DNA from: Cydia pomonella
Taxonomy: Eukaryota > Arthropoda > Insecta > Lepidoptera > Tortricidae
Length of the DNA: 64,000 nucleotides
Direction of reading: 5' to 3'
Assembly: GCF_033807575.1 (NCBI RefSeq)
Contig: NC_084703.1
Coordinates: 7,502,001 to 7,566,000 of the forward strand
Shown here: positions 34,662-45,700 of the stretch, one piece after another
How the letters are laid out: the number at the start of each line of letters is the position of its first letter
Numbering within the stretch: position 1 is the first letter of the stretch
Notes under the pieces: generated by a model
What the model was told of the DNA's origin: nothing
What the model saw: the letters and a program-made list of their open reading frames with translations, nothing else
The model's database searches: none
Position numbers and translations under genes: made by a program

Positions 34662-34989
34662 ACCCCTAGTGTACATTTATTCGATGGCGTAACGTGTTAA
34701 GTCTCATTTTGTATGGGATTTTGAGTTTCCAAAACGTTCCGCTTGGCGCGCTGTCTAAATCCCATACAAAATGAGACTTGGGCAGTGTCTTACCTGAGCG
34801 AATAACTCGCAAACGCGAAGCGGCGCGGCGCGGGTGAATTCAATCCTTTGATACCTATGGAAGTGTCCTATGTGGGCGATCTCCGAATGCCGTTGGGCCG
34901 CCGCGCCGCGTCGCATTCGCGAGTCATCGCCCACGTTAACGCAAACGCGTACGTCACGTTTCGAAATCGAATAAATTTACACTAGGGGC
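34662..34989. repeat. ~328-bp MITE, CCCCTAGTGTA ends
   Basis: ACCCCTAGTGTACATTTATT at the left and AATAAATTTACACTAGGGG at the right form inverted ends of about 23 bases. Two further palindromes lie inside: CTCATTTTGTATGGGATTT with its complement, and a GC-rich pair around GCGGCGCGGCGCG and CGCCGCGCCGCG. Non-coding. Confidence 0.75.
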
Positions 34990-36239
34990 TCTGGTGAAAT
35001 CGGTTTCTCTAATTTCAACTTGAAACTACTTCTATTCTTATTACGAAGTTACTTGAGCAAATAGATAGAATAGTCAGCCAATGAAGTGTTCAGTATTTTA
35101 GTTTGAAATGTCAAAATTATTCTTAACTTGGCAAATAAGAAGAACGTAAAGCGAGTATTCTATTTAAAAACGACAAGCTTCCAGGTATACTCGTCCTTAA
35201 AAAAATTATAGGTAGACTGTATAAGTACCTATTTAAAAAAAACCGTTATTTTCTGCCTATTACTCCCTTATTGTCTTACAAGTGGTTGGCTTTGGAATTA
35301 AATGTATTTGACTCAACAAGTGGTATTTTAAACCTGAATAAATATCAACAAATTCCAATGTAATGTTTCGAGGTCAGAGTAAAAACGTAATATGTATATG
35401 TATAATATTACATGCAAATGGGTATATTATACTCCAAAATAAGCAAACCGTTTCCCATTTCTTTAGCTCTTAGGTACTATATTTTTGTACAAACATTGTA
35501 GTTTTTAGTTGTCTGTTTACACAATCTTATGGTTTTTATTTTGTAATTTATAAGTAAATCTTTTTCTCTAGTGCTTGTTAGAATATTCGGTGCCTAATGT
35601 AAGACTGATTAGAATACAATAAAGTCGACTGTATTTAAACGCAATCTCGTATGCATTGCATGCAATGCATATCAAACTTGCATCAACATTCAAAATGGTA
35701 ACCACACATGAATGTTAACGGAACTACGCTCCTTTGTGGAAATGGAAAGGATGGTGGAAGTCTCACGAACACTCCGCCAACACGCCGCTCCCATACAATC
35801 TAAGTTCCGCTCTTATTTTAAATCAAGCTGCAATGACCTGAAACTTGTCATGAACATTCAAGTAACATATTATAGTTTGTCAAAGGGCTATCTCATTTCA
35901 AACATAGACAGAGGGAGTCATACTATCTTTGTCTTACACTAGTACTAGCATCCAAAAGAAAAGGATGAGTATAGTTTTTATTGTTCTTATTTACTGACAA
36001 ATTGGTTTGACCAACTATACCTAATTTATTTATTTATATCAAAGAGTGTGTCATTTTTTTTGTAAGTATTAAAACGTTTACTCGCTCTATTTCCTTTGTA
36101 TTACAATTCCTCGAAACGAACGAACGTAGTTATATATGTTACTTGAATATCCATGCTAAGTTTCATGTCAATGCAGCAAGTCGTTTCAAAATATGACCGA
36201 TTGTATGGCGGCGGCTACATTCGTGACAAACTTGCGCTT

Positions 36240-36376
36240 GTACACAGTCACGCTCTGTGACTTGAGCCATTTAGGATAGGTACTAGCTAATTTGGTTGTT
36301 CGAAACATACGCTATGGAATCTAATTTAGCTGGAACCCTTGATGGCTCAGCAATCATGGAGCGTGACTGTACATTA
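36240..36376. repeat. Imperfect inverted repeat (CAGTCACGCTC ends)
   Basis: ACAGTCACGCTCTGTGACTTGAGCCA and TGGCTCAGCAATCATGGAGC...GTGACTGT match as imperfect inverted arms around a ~75-bp middle. Confidence 0.45.
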
Positions 36377-37289
36377 ACAAACTTACGCTACTTCCCCGGT
36401 TGTTAGATTATATTTTTATCCAGGCTGTCTAAATAGGCTAATAAAGAGGTTGCGAAAATTCAGTCGAATATATTTATTTGCATTGCATAAAACTGCTGAG
36501 ATATAATGTGGCATATATTTTACTTGTTAAAAAAATATAAATCCTATATTGATAACGTAGTGAACTAGGCATTCAAGTCGATAATTTGTCATGAAGGACA
36601 GGGGTCAAAAGCATTTGTCGTATGCGCACATTCCTGACCTTCAAAATATTTCTCAAAGAAAAAACCTAAAACTTATTCTGTTTGAACTCCATGTTCAATA
36701 TAAATGAATACAATTTTTTACTAAATTATTTAAATGTAAATTGATAGTTTATAGGTACCTACCTTTTCTGAGCGACTTTAAATTGAGTTTGGTAGAGAAT
36801 AATATAGTACGTAATCTAATAGTAAATAAGTACTTATGTTTTTAATTCTTAGGTTTTATATTTTTATATGATATACGTTTATATTGTTCTAGATGTGGCC
36901 TAGATATGTGCAGTTAGCGTCAGTGTCTGACGGCCAAAGTGGCCAAATATATCGTAACACCTTTGTTACCATAAACATGGATGTGATATGAGCCGATATT
37001 TGATGCTGGTACGACATTAACATTTGTAATGCCTTGAACTCTTTGGGAACACGCCAAGTTCTTGAAATTTACATTCTCCTAAAACTTAATTCCCGCCTGC
37101 TTTTATTTTATTGAAGGTCAGTAAGTGGATATAGTACATACACGAATTTTGGCACGATAAGTTTTTAACGTTTTTATCCGACTGACGAATAGAGAGATTA
37201 GAAATGTTCGAGTGTATGAAACTGGTTGTGTGACGTGTGTATAGAAATAGTTATTTCCGATACAAATGCAGACAATAGGAAATTCATAA

Positions 37290-37395
37290 CGAGTAATGAT
37301 AAATTAAAATGCCACCGAAGGGACTGTTGTAAATCGACACGAGTTGCGAATGAACTATTCGCACGTGAATCGTACAACGTTTTACAGTACATATA
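37290..37395 (-). repeat. Fragment of the TACAGTACATAT repeat family
   Basis: Contains CGATAAATTAAAA-like, GACCGAAGGGA-like and CAACGTTTTACAGTACATAT sequences also found at 41650-41880 and 54349-54556. More diverged than those two. Confidence 0.6.
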
Positions 37396-37811
37396 GCTCT
37401 TTATCCTTTTGAACGCCACGCCTCCTATCGCACGCGGCGCGTAATCGTGAACCTTGTCGGTACGCATGAAGGTTGATATTGGGCTGTAGCCGCGCCCGTC
37501 ATATGACGTCTTTGGCGGTCAAAAGGTTAAAGTTTCGACACTGTTATAATACGTAACCTAAACAAAGGTGTTCATCTCTATGTTATATTAGGTAATAGTT
37601 GTCACTGTTGATCAAATGGCCGTTCTAGAATAATATTGTCGATCTACTTATGTTCAGATTGTGCATTGTGCACTGTTAAATATGTTACTTTACTAGACAG
37701 CTCTATATATGTTCTTTAATTTATTTTTCTAGACATTAAGTTATTTTTTTTTTTAAAGAGGCACCTCCGACTATCTTGTGGTTAGTTTGTTTAAATACTG
37801 CAGCATTATTA

Positions 37812-37903
37812 GAGTTGGACCAAGACAAGTCTGCAACGATTTTGATACTCGTAGCACACGCAGTGCAAGTGTTATTTAGACTTGTCTTGGTCTAACTCTA
37901 ATA
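37812..37903. repeat. 92-bp inverted repeat (AGAGTTGGACCAAGACAAGTC arms)
   Basis: TAGAGTTGGACCAAGACAAG and CTTGTCTTGGTCTAACTCTA are near-perfect inverted arms of about 22 bases. A related GGTGGACCAGACAAGACCGC stretch occurs alone at 14364. Confidence 0.65.
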
Positions 37904-38386
37904 TGTAAATCCATTGCAAGACATGTTTACTACAATGATTAACTTTTGATGTTGCCCGTTCGGAGATTTTCTAATTACATTTACTCTAAGAATAGGAATA
38001 CTTAGTGAAAACATTGTGTCAAAATACAACATCTCTTTATAACCTACGTTATCTCGTTATTAGGTCTTGAGATATTGATATAATTACTTAAAATATACCT
38101 AAGATATGCATAATGTGTATGGCCATAAATAGTATATATTGCTATCTTTCGCTATATTAATTAATATTATTAGTCCGCAACAGAGCAATCAAAACAGGTC
38201 AGCGTATGTTTTAATTGCTCTTTTGCGTAGTCTTGTTTCTTCTTGAAAGATAATAGAGAACCTTTGTAAAACTTTGGGAACAAGTCAAATTATTTTAGCA
38301 AATATTTTCATATGTTTTTTAAAGTAGTCACACTATACTTAGTCAGGTCATAAGTTCTGTCAAAAAGGTTTTAACTGATAAAAAAG

Positions 38387-38387
<1 letters not shown>

Positions 38388-38434
<47 letters not shown>
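38388..38434. repeat. (TA)n microsatellite
   Basis: About 23 uninterrupted AT dinucleotides. Confidence 0.95.
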
Positions 38435-38437
<3 letters not shown>

Positions 38438-39529
38438 GTTGAAAGCTTATCAGTCTAATGTTGAATAACTTACAATATACATTAACGTAATTTCCTGAGT
38501 CAATTTGTATAATTCTATATAATCTTCGGAAAAATGTTATGAAAAAACATGCAAAAATACGCGAAGTGTTCAAGGTGATTTTGATCCCTATTTATTTATT
38601 TATCTTTATTACATGGTTGAATCTTACATAAAACAAAAGCTGGATCTTTTATCTTTCTTAAAATATATAATTCATGTGTGTTGGTAGAGCCAAAATTGCA
38701 ACTGTACCTATTTTACCAAACCTAGTCGGATGGCAGTCAAAAATTAGCGTGTCACTGAAAAGTGACCTAAGTTTGAAAGGTATTAGCTGAAGTAAAGACT
38801 TGTCAGAGAACTAAATACTGGTGACAAAATAACGTTCTAATAAAGTAAGTTCATATAAATAAACAACTGTACCTATTCTATTAATGTGACACTCATTTTT
38901 ACTCCCTTTTGTGAAGTTTAAATTTTCACAATCCAGCCGCGTATTCGCGTCTAACGAAAATCCCAAAGTAAATAAGTAGTAAATAAAAACTTTATAACAA
39001 GCTTTTAAATCATGGCAAACTTTTTTTTATTAAAAGCTTTATATTATCAGTCAAAACCTTTGTGACAGAACATATGACCTAACTAAGTAGATGTAAATTA
39101 TGAACTGAAGTAGATGTCATGTACTACGTCGTGAAATTGGGACTGGTTCCGCCGTAACGGAGTAGCCCAGGGGTTCATGGTCCGCGACAGCTAAAGACGT
39201 CTATGTTAGTTTATAACCTTTGTAAAGTTTCACTCCCTTGCCAATCATCATATGTCATCATATTTGTGTTACATTGTACAGATTGTACTACTTTATATAT
39301 TTAATTGATAGCTCGACTTTTCTCTCCGGCAAACTGTGGGCTAGGCTTAAATTTAGCTTTTCTATAGGTAATGTTTACAACCTTCCTAATAAATCCGGAG
39401 GTATAGCTGGATTTACATACATCCCCACATTACATGCAAGTTCTAAGTTTCATTATGGTTGTGTCAATTTGTCTCCCAATACTTGGAGGAAATAATATGT
39501 GTTGTGTTCCGTAAAACCACCTAACTTTA

Positions 39530-39890
39530 GTCCAAATGGCAGCAATCATTGGTCCAAAATTAATCTTCGTACAGGTGTGGCTACAGGGAGCGTGCATGAA
39601 TGTAGGGCGCAGCACAGGAGCCATTGTTTACTAACACGAAGTGTAAATGTCAAGTTTAAGCTTCCAATCGAAGATGGCAGACCCAAGAAAACGTACGTGA
39701 ACTGTAGAGAGTACCGCTTGCTTTGGCGTGAAGTGTCAACGTAAAGTTTATGGTTCCGATTCAGGCCACGAGATGCCAGACCCTACTATGCACAAGAAAA
39801 CACGTGACGTGTAAATGTACATGTTTATGGTTCCGATTCAGGCCACAAGATGGCAGACACTCCAACGCGCACGGTCCCTATAAGTATGTG
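39530..39890 (+). repeat. Interspersed repeat with CCGATTCAGGCCACAAGATG units, copy 1
   Basis: The phrase GGTTCCGATTCAGGCCAC(A/G)AGATG(G/C)CAGA occurs twice (about 39755 and 39830), preceded by GGGCGCAGCACAGGAGCC. The same phrases occur at 62085-62310 in the last COLGALT intron. Confidence 0.6.
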
Positions 39891-40446
39891 CAAACATTGG
39901 TAGGTATTCATTCTATTATAATTAGTTAGACCATAGTTGTAGTATTGACTATAATTGAGTGGTTCTACAGTTATTATTCATTATGCCCGTTACTGTTAAT
40001 GATCTCATTTATCATCTACTTAAATGACTTAGCTAATATATTATATCTACATACTTTGTAATACAATAGTATTGATAACAAATTGTCAAAATTGTACCCA
40101 TAGATCTGCGTATTCAATTAAATTTGTGCCTTTACTCGATAATAAATATTGCTGCCTCTATATCAAAATGTGTTTATTTAACTTACCCTCCTCTTCAGTT
40201 CTAGCACTCAAGGATGTTTTAGTCATGAAGCCGGTTGTGAGTTATCTGTGGGTTACCAAAGATGTTTTATTATTGTAATTGTAACATTGTTTTGTTACTG
40301 GGATTTGACGGAGTGATCAAATACTCTACCTATAAGAGGAAGGTGTAGACTCAAATTAAACTTCTATCCGTAGTGAACTAATATATAGAAAAAGCAGAAG
40401 TGATTAAGTGATTTAGAAAAAAGAAAACAGCAGCCAAATAACACTA

Positions 40447-40645
40447 GACCCTACTCATAGTGTTGTGTTCCTGCCGGTGAGTAAGGTTGCCAGAGCTCAA
40501 CGAGGGGTGGGGGGGGGGGGCGGGTTTAGGGTTGGCAACGCGCATTTAACTCCTCCGGAGTTGCAGGCGTACATAGGCTACGGAGACTGCTGCCCATCAG
40601 ACGGGCCGTATGCTTGTTTGCCAGCGACGTAGTATAAAAAAAAAG
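40447..40645 (-). repeat. Composite repeat X+Y
   Basis: The reverse complement of repeat X (also 17698-17762) lies at 40447-40508 and the reverse complement of repeat Y (also 8648-8760) at 40547-40645, separated by a G-rich run. This suggests that the two are pieces of one longer element. Confidence 0.6.
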
Positions 40646-40894
40646 CCTCCGCCGAGCCCGGCGGCTACGTTGAGCTACTGCTTTATAGTTTTATACAGTA
40701 AAAAGGTGCATTCGCAACAGGAGGGAACGGTCACTTTCACCATCGTGTGAGCTCGGTTGTGCTGGGCCTCTGCTTTTGCCGAATTGTATACATTAATCCT
40801 TTAATGGGCCTAAGGATGTTAAAACATACAAACAAATTAAGTAACTGAAAAATGTAACAACGAATTTTAATGTAATTTTGGACAAACACATTTG

Positions 40895-41135
40895 ACGACC
40901 GGTCTGGTAGTGACCCTGCCTATGAAGCCGATGGTTCTGGGTTCGAATCCCGGTAAGAGCCTTTATTTGTGTGACGAACACAGATATTTGTTCCCGAGTC
41001 ATGGATGTGTTCTAATATCAGTATGTATTTATCTATATAAGTATGTGTATATCGTCGCCTAGTATTACCCATGTGCCCATAGTTCAAGCTTTACTTAGTG
41101 GGGCTAGGTCGATCTATGTAAGATGCCCTCTAATA
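40895..41135 (+). repeat. tRNA-derived SINE
   Basis: Carries GTTCTGGGTTCGAATCCCGG, a pol III box B, after a box-A-like TAGTGACCCTGCC. A tail of shared phrases follows: TTTATTTGTGTGACGAACACAGATAT, AAGTATGTATTTAT-like and GGGGCTAGG...TGTAAGAT. The same order occurs at 50462-50760. It is a retroposon, not a tRNA gene, because the 3' half cannot form a cloverleaf. Confidence 0.8.
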
Positions 41136-41649
41136 TTAAAAATAATATTTTTTTTATTTAAAAATCACCGTTTTTCCTTATCAAGACAAAACGAATGTAA
41201 AGGGCAGATATTTTTTGTTTATTGTACCTATTAGTCGAGCGATAATGAAGGTCGCCTGCTATCCAGTGTCAGGAAGTGACGAACTTATGCTTTATTTTAA
41301 TGATAAACGCGAATACAACAGGCCTTTTTAACCGTCTTCATAATTAGGAGGAGATTCTCAATTCGTCGAAATATTTTATGTAGGTTATAATTAAGTCAAA
41401 CTGTAGTCAGGAGGTATGTATATCTAAAACAGTCTCAATTTCATAACACATGATTTTAATTAATAAATAATAACATGGCCAACAACTACAACTAATACAA
41501 TCAACAACATAGCACGTAAACAGCAATACATCTTTGGCTTATTTGACTATTATCTACTATCAGAGAGTACGGATACAACAGTGCTTAAGTATACCTACCT
41601 ATCGAGTTAAACATTAATAAAAACCCCTGCGCATAGTGACAAAAAAAGT

Positions 41650-41880
41650 CTTTACAGTACATATGGGGCTACTTTATAGCACTAGTGCGAGAAGTAGCAT
41701 ATTACGTTACTGTGTCGAACATTTAAAGGGCCATATGTACTGTAAAACGTTGTACGATACATGTGCGAATAGGTAATTCGCAACTCGTGTCGATTTAAAA
41801 CACTCCCTTCGGTCGTGTTTTAATTTATCGCCACTCGTTTCGAATTTCCTATTTTTCGCACTTGTATCGTAATGTACTAT
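41650..41880 (+). repeat. TACAGTACATAT repeat, copy 1
   Basis: The first ~110 bp (TTTACAGTACATATGGGGCT through TGTACTGTAAAACGTTGTAC) match 54349-54462 almost exactly in the same direction. The following ~105 bp are present at 54463-54540 as the reverse complement. Parts are palindromic. Confidence 0.8.
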
Positions 41881-42586
41881 TTTATGCCAAAAATGCCTCA
41901 CATCATTTTGGAAAAGAACTGATTTTCATCAAAATGCTGAATCGCTTTCTATCAAACATATCTAAGAACCACCGCTTGGAAACTCGCTTTCGCGTAAAAA
42001 AAAACGCATCGAAATCGTTCCATCTGTTTGAGAGCTACGATGCCACAGACAGACAGACATTAGCGTCAAGCATACATATAACACCCCTCTTTTTGCGTCG
42101 GGGGTTATGGACCTGTCTTACCGTGAAATATGAAGTTAATCTAAATATTAAACATTTTATTTTACTTATTCTTGGTTCATCAATAATCTTAATTTAAATG
42201 GGGCTTTAATTTCGTTTATTATTATTTATTGATTGAGTATTTGATGTTGGAGGTAATCAACCTGACGGGCCACATAATTATAAACTTTATTTTACTTTAT
42301 TAGCGTAATATTGGGACTATTTATGACGACCGCTACCCCGACATAAAAGTTACATAGTAAAATGAGAAAATTACAATGTCCAATATCCACAGATCCAGAC
42401 ACACACAACACACACACATTCTTAATTTAATACACATACACTCAAGTCACAATCTCTGCAGCTGATCTTGATTACCCTCACAAAATGACACGCCCTCCCC
42501 TCTCCTTAACACGTTTAAGTATCCCTCTTACCGAGCTACACAAAATTCTTTTACTTTAGCACTATTGCACCCCTACAACTACAGTA

Positions 42587-42732
42587 GGCGCTCGGTAATC
42601 CGGCACCAGAAACATTCTCCATAGAAAATAAATTCTTTATATGAAATGCAACCACTCTGTTATCCGGCGGAAGAGCGCGTGACTCGTGAGACACTAATTG
42701 CCGGATTGGCGAACGCCGGAATACCGAACGCC
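42587..42732. repeat. TA-flanked MITE next to the hig stop codon
   Basis: Inverted ends GGCGCTCGGTAATCCGGC and GCCGGAATACCGAACGCC are flanked by TA on both sides (42585-42586, 42733-42734), as for Tc1/mariner-type insertions. It starts 28 bp after the hig stop on the coding strand, so it would lie in the 3' UTR. Confidence 0.75.
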
Positions 42733-42759
42733 TACATACATAACTGCACACAACATATC

Positions 42760-45700
42760 TTACTCCTCAACATGCACGAGCGTAGTGTTCTCAATATAAA
42801 TAGTGTCCGTCTTCCTAATCTCCGAGGGCTGCAGGCAGAACGGCGGAGGATGCGACCAGAACCCGTTCTCCGTACAAACTATGGAGGATTCCCCGACCAT
42901 TTGGTACTGGTCTTCGCATGAGTATATGACGAGGTCGCCGACTGGGTATTTTCCGTGTTTTGCGGAGGACTGCGTGAGCAGACGACCGTTCGCTGGCACT
43001 ATCGGGTCTGGGCAGTATATAGCTGGAAAAGAAAAAAAATATTATAGCAATCGGTAACAGACTGGTGGTGCCCAGCAGCCTTCCCAGGCCTAAGACGTAG
43101 ATGCGCGAGTAGTATATAGTACAGTAGTAAACAGTTGGGTAGTTACAGTTACAGTGCAATGCAGTCCTTTGCATACTGGAACACGGCCCGGCCGCTGAGT
43201 TATACGAGTCACTATGTGTGTCTCATTCACGCTCGTAGCGAGGGGCGTCGCCGCTCCATACGCCGTTCTGCTCGCACTCGAGGCTCGGGGGGGCCGACTA
43301 GCCTCTAACCCCACGCGCACTGGAATACGGCTCGGCCGCCGTACTACTATTTATATCTAGTAACTATGTATGTCTCACTTACGGGTGCAGCGCGGCGTGT
43401 CGCCGCTCCATACGCCGTCCTGCTCGCACTCGAGGCCCGGGGGGCCGACTAGCCTGTAACCCCACGCGCACTGGAATACGGCCCGGCCGCCGTACGAGGA
43501 GTTGTACTCGACGACGCTCAGGTGAGGCCCGAGGGTGTTGAGCATAGGGCAGAAGGTTTCGACGCACGTCGGGGGTAGGGATGACCAATTTCCTGGAAAT
43601 CAAGAGGTTGCTTTAGTTAGGTTTTGTATAATGAAACAGTTAAAACAAATTACCAAAAATCTGTTATTCGTGGGCAGACCTTGTGTAGGCAACCTTGTGC
43701 GTTAGGTACAAATTGTTAAAAATCGGTATTCATTTGGCTGTTTTGAAACAAAATGTTGGGAGAAAATTAAAATAGTATAATTGCTTTTTCTAATCACTGA
43801 ATCAGAAATGGCGCCAGATATAGATATTTTTACCGTCGGCCCCGCAGATGAGAACAGCCGACCCATTAAGATGGAAGCCCGGCTGGCAGCTAAAATGCAC
43901 CGAATGCCCGAGTCTTGTTCCCTGAGCGAACTGACGTACGCGCGGCGATGAGATCTTCAACGGTGGGCATATGACGCCTGGAAAAATATACACATAAGAT
44001 TTAATAGTGTGTCGAAAGGTAATCCTAATAATAGACATTGATTCTAGGATCGTCTTTTTTTAGATTTTATAATATTTTGGAATATAATAACTTCCTCATA
44101 GGTGGTGTGAAAAGTAGTATGTGTCATATGGTAGCAAAATTATCTTCGACTTAGGCGTTAACACTTGAATCACTTCACTTCGTTCAGGCTCTATTTTAGA
44201 ATCTTTCACTTCATTCAGGATTTAATGTACGCCGTAAATATGTCATTTTGCTCCTACTATTGAAGCTGCTGTGATATTTAGGTATTACTCTTTTAAGAAA
44301 CAATTAAAGTTACGGCTTTTATTTTAAAAGATTTTGAAAACTACGTTCGCGGATGAATCCGAAACTCTGGTCTGGCCACCAGAGTACATCAAGGCCGAGA
44401 AGATTAACCTAGATGCCAGCATTGTGAATCAATGTCTCTCTAACTAGATCAAAGTCCTAAAGCCACTAGGGCTTTAGGACTTTGCGAACTCCATGGTTCC
44501 ACCATTTTAAAACATTTTCATCGCACTTATGCAGTGCAGCGGGAAATACTTGTTTAAAGTCAAAGTATATGAGTTTTATTTTTAAAATACTGAAGTCTTT
44601 AAATACGCATTGTATTTACAATGTTATTTTTAAAAATATTTAAGTTGAATAATTGACTAGCCGTTTAAAATATTTTTACACAATTTTCAATCGTGGCTTC
44701 GTGGCTGAATATATGATGGGCCTTCGATGCCTAAACCTGTCAAAAAATGGCAATTGGCGAAGTATAAATAATGTACCCTCGGGGTATAAGAATGTTGTAA
44801 AATTTTGCAAAATATTTCACTTACCCCCCTCGTTGCACAATGTACTATTTCAGACATTGAATCGACATAGAAATTCATATATTTATCATACATGCATACA
44901 CAATTTAATGAGAATCCATTGAGAAATGCGACCTGTAGAGAAGAACAGCCGGATAACCGGCCATACGAAAGCATTTTCGCCCGCTGAAACGGAGAAGATT
45001 CGCGCTTGCTCTATCGATTATATTACAAACATAAAAGTTTTTTTTTGTTGGCATCGGCATATACCTACGATGGTTTAAAAGAGAATATTTTTATTAATTG
45101 AGAAATAACATTATAATCGAGCAAACTCACTAACAACTTTAACCTGCACGGTGTTGGTGTGTCCGGCGGGCGACGCGCAGATGTACTGGTCGCTGTGGCG
45201 CGCCGACATCTTGGTCAGCGACAGCCGGTAGTGCGTGTCCCGCTCTCCCTCGTCCTCGGACCAGCCTATGGGACAACAATACAAGATAAAAGATCGAGAG
45301 CAATAATAAAATGCGAAATTTTCGGAACGCACACGTTTAGTTACTATAAAGGCAATGGGACGCTCGAAAGAATGTGCGCGAACAGGCAACGCTAACACAG
45401 TACACGCGTAACACGCAAATGTTCCGCGTGGCCAAATGTCATGACGTTAACGACAACGCTAATCGAAAAGTAGGTAAATAATATTATGTAAAGGTAACTT
45501 TTCATTCGCATATATCGTTTGATAGAAAGCATGCTTGAACTGCAGGAAGCTAAGCACATGCCCTGTTTATTGGAGTTCACTGTAAATATCAGACAGACAG
45601 ATTGACACTGCGGGTTCATCCCCTGATAGTATACAAGCGCGCACCTTGTGTGTGCTGGCCGAGCGCCTGCGTCCAGCCCCACTCGGGGTCTCCAAGCGCC

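Larger units (their letters stand above)
30606..42759. other. Intergenic region between heparanase and hig
   Basis: No convincing coding gene. The proximal part (30606 to about 31065) is the probable heparanase 3' UTR, with an AATAAA-containing run near 31058. The rest is AT-rich DNA with a hAT-type MITE (31260), a palindromic MITE (32263), a 33395-33600 repeat, a 328-bp MITE (34662), smaller inverted repeats, a (TA)n microsatellite (38388), the X/Y composite repeat (40447), a SINE (40895) and an invertible-core repeat (41650). Stretches 35000-36200, 36400-37280 and 38450-39500 hold nothing I can identify. The last 470 bp (from about 42290) is the probable 3' UTR of hig on the minus strand. 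Confidence 0.6.

Noticed and set aside
38343..38573. Minus-strand open frame with an Ile-Tyr repeat
   Set aside because: The repeat is the translated (TA)n microsatellite.
40900..40965. A tRNA gene suggested by a box A-like stretch and GGGTTCGAATCCC
   Set aside because: The acceptor and anticodon stems do not form, and the same sequence with the same 3' tail recurs at 50462 and in part at 20568, so it is a SINE.
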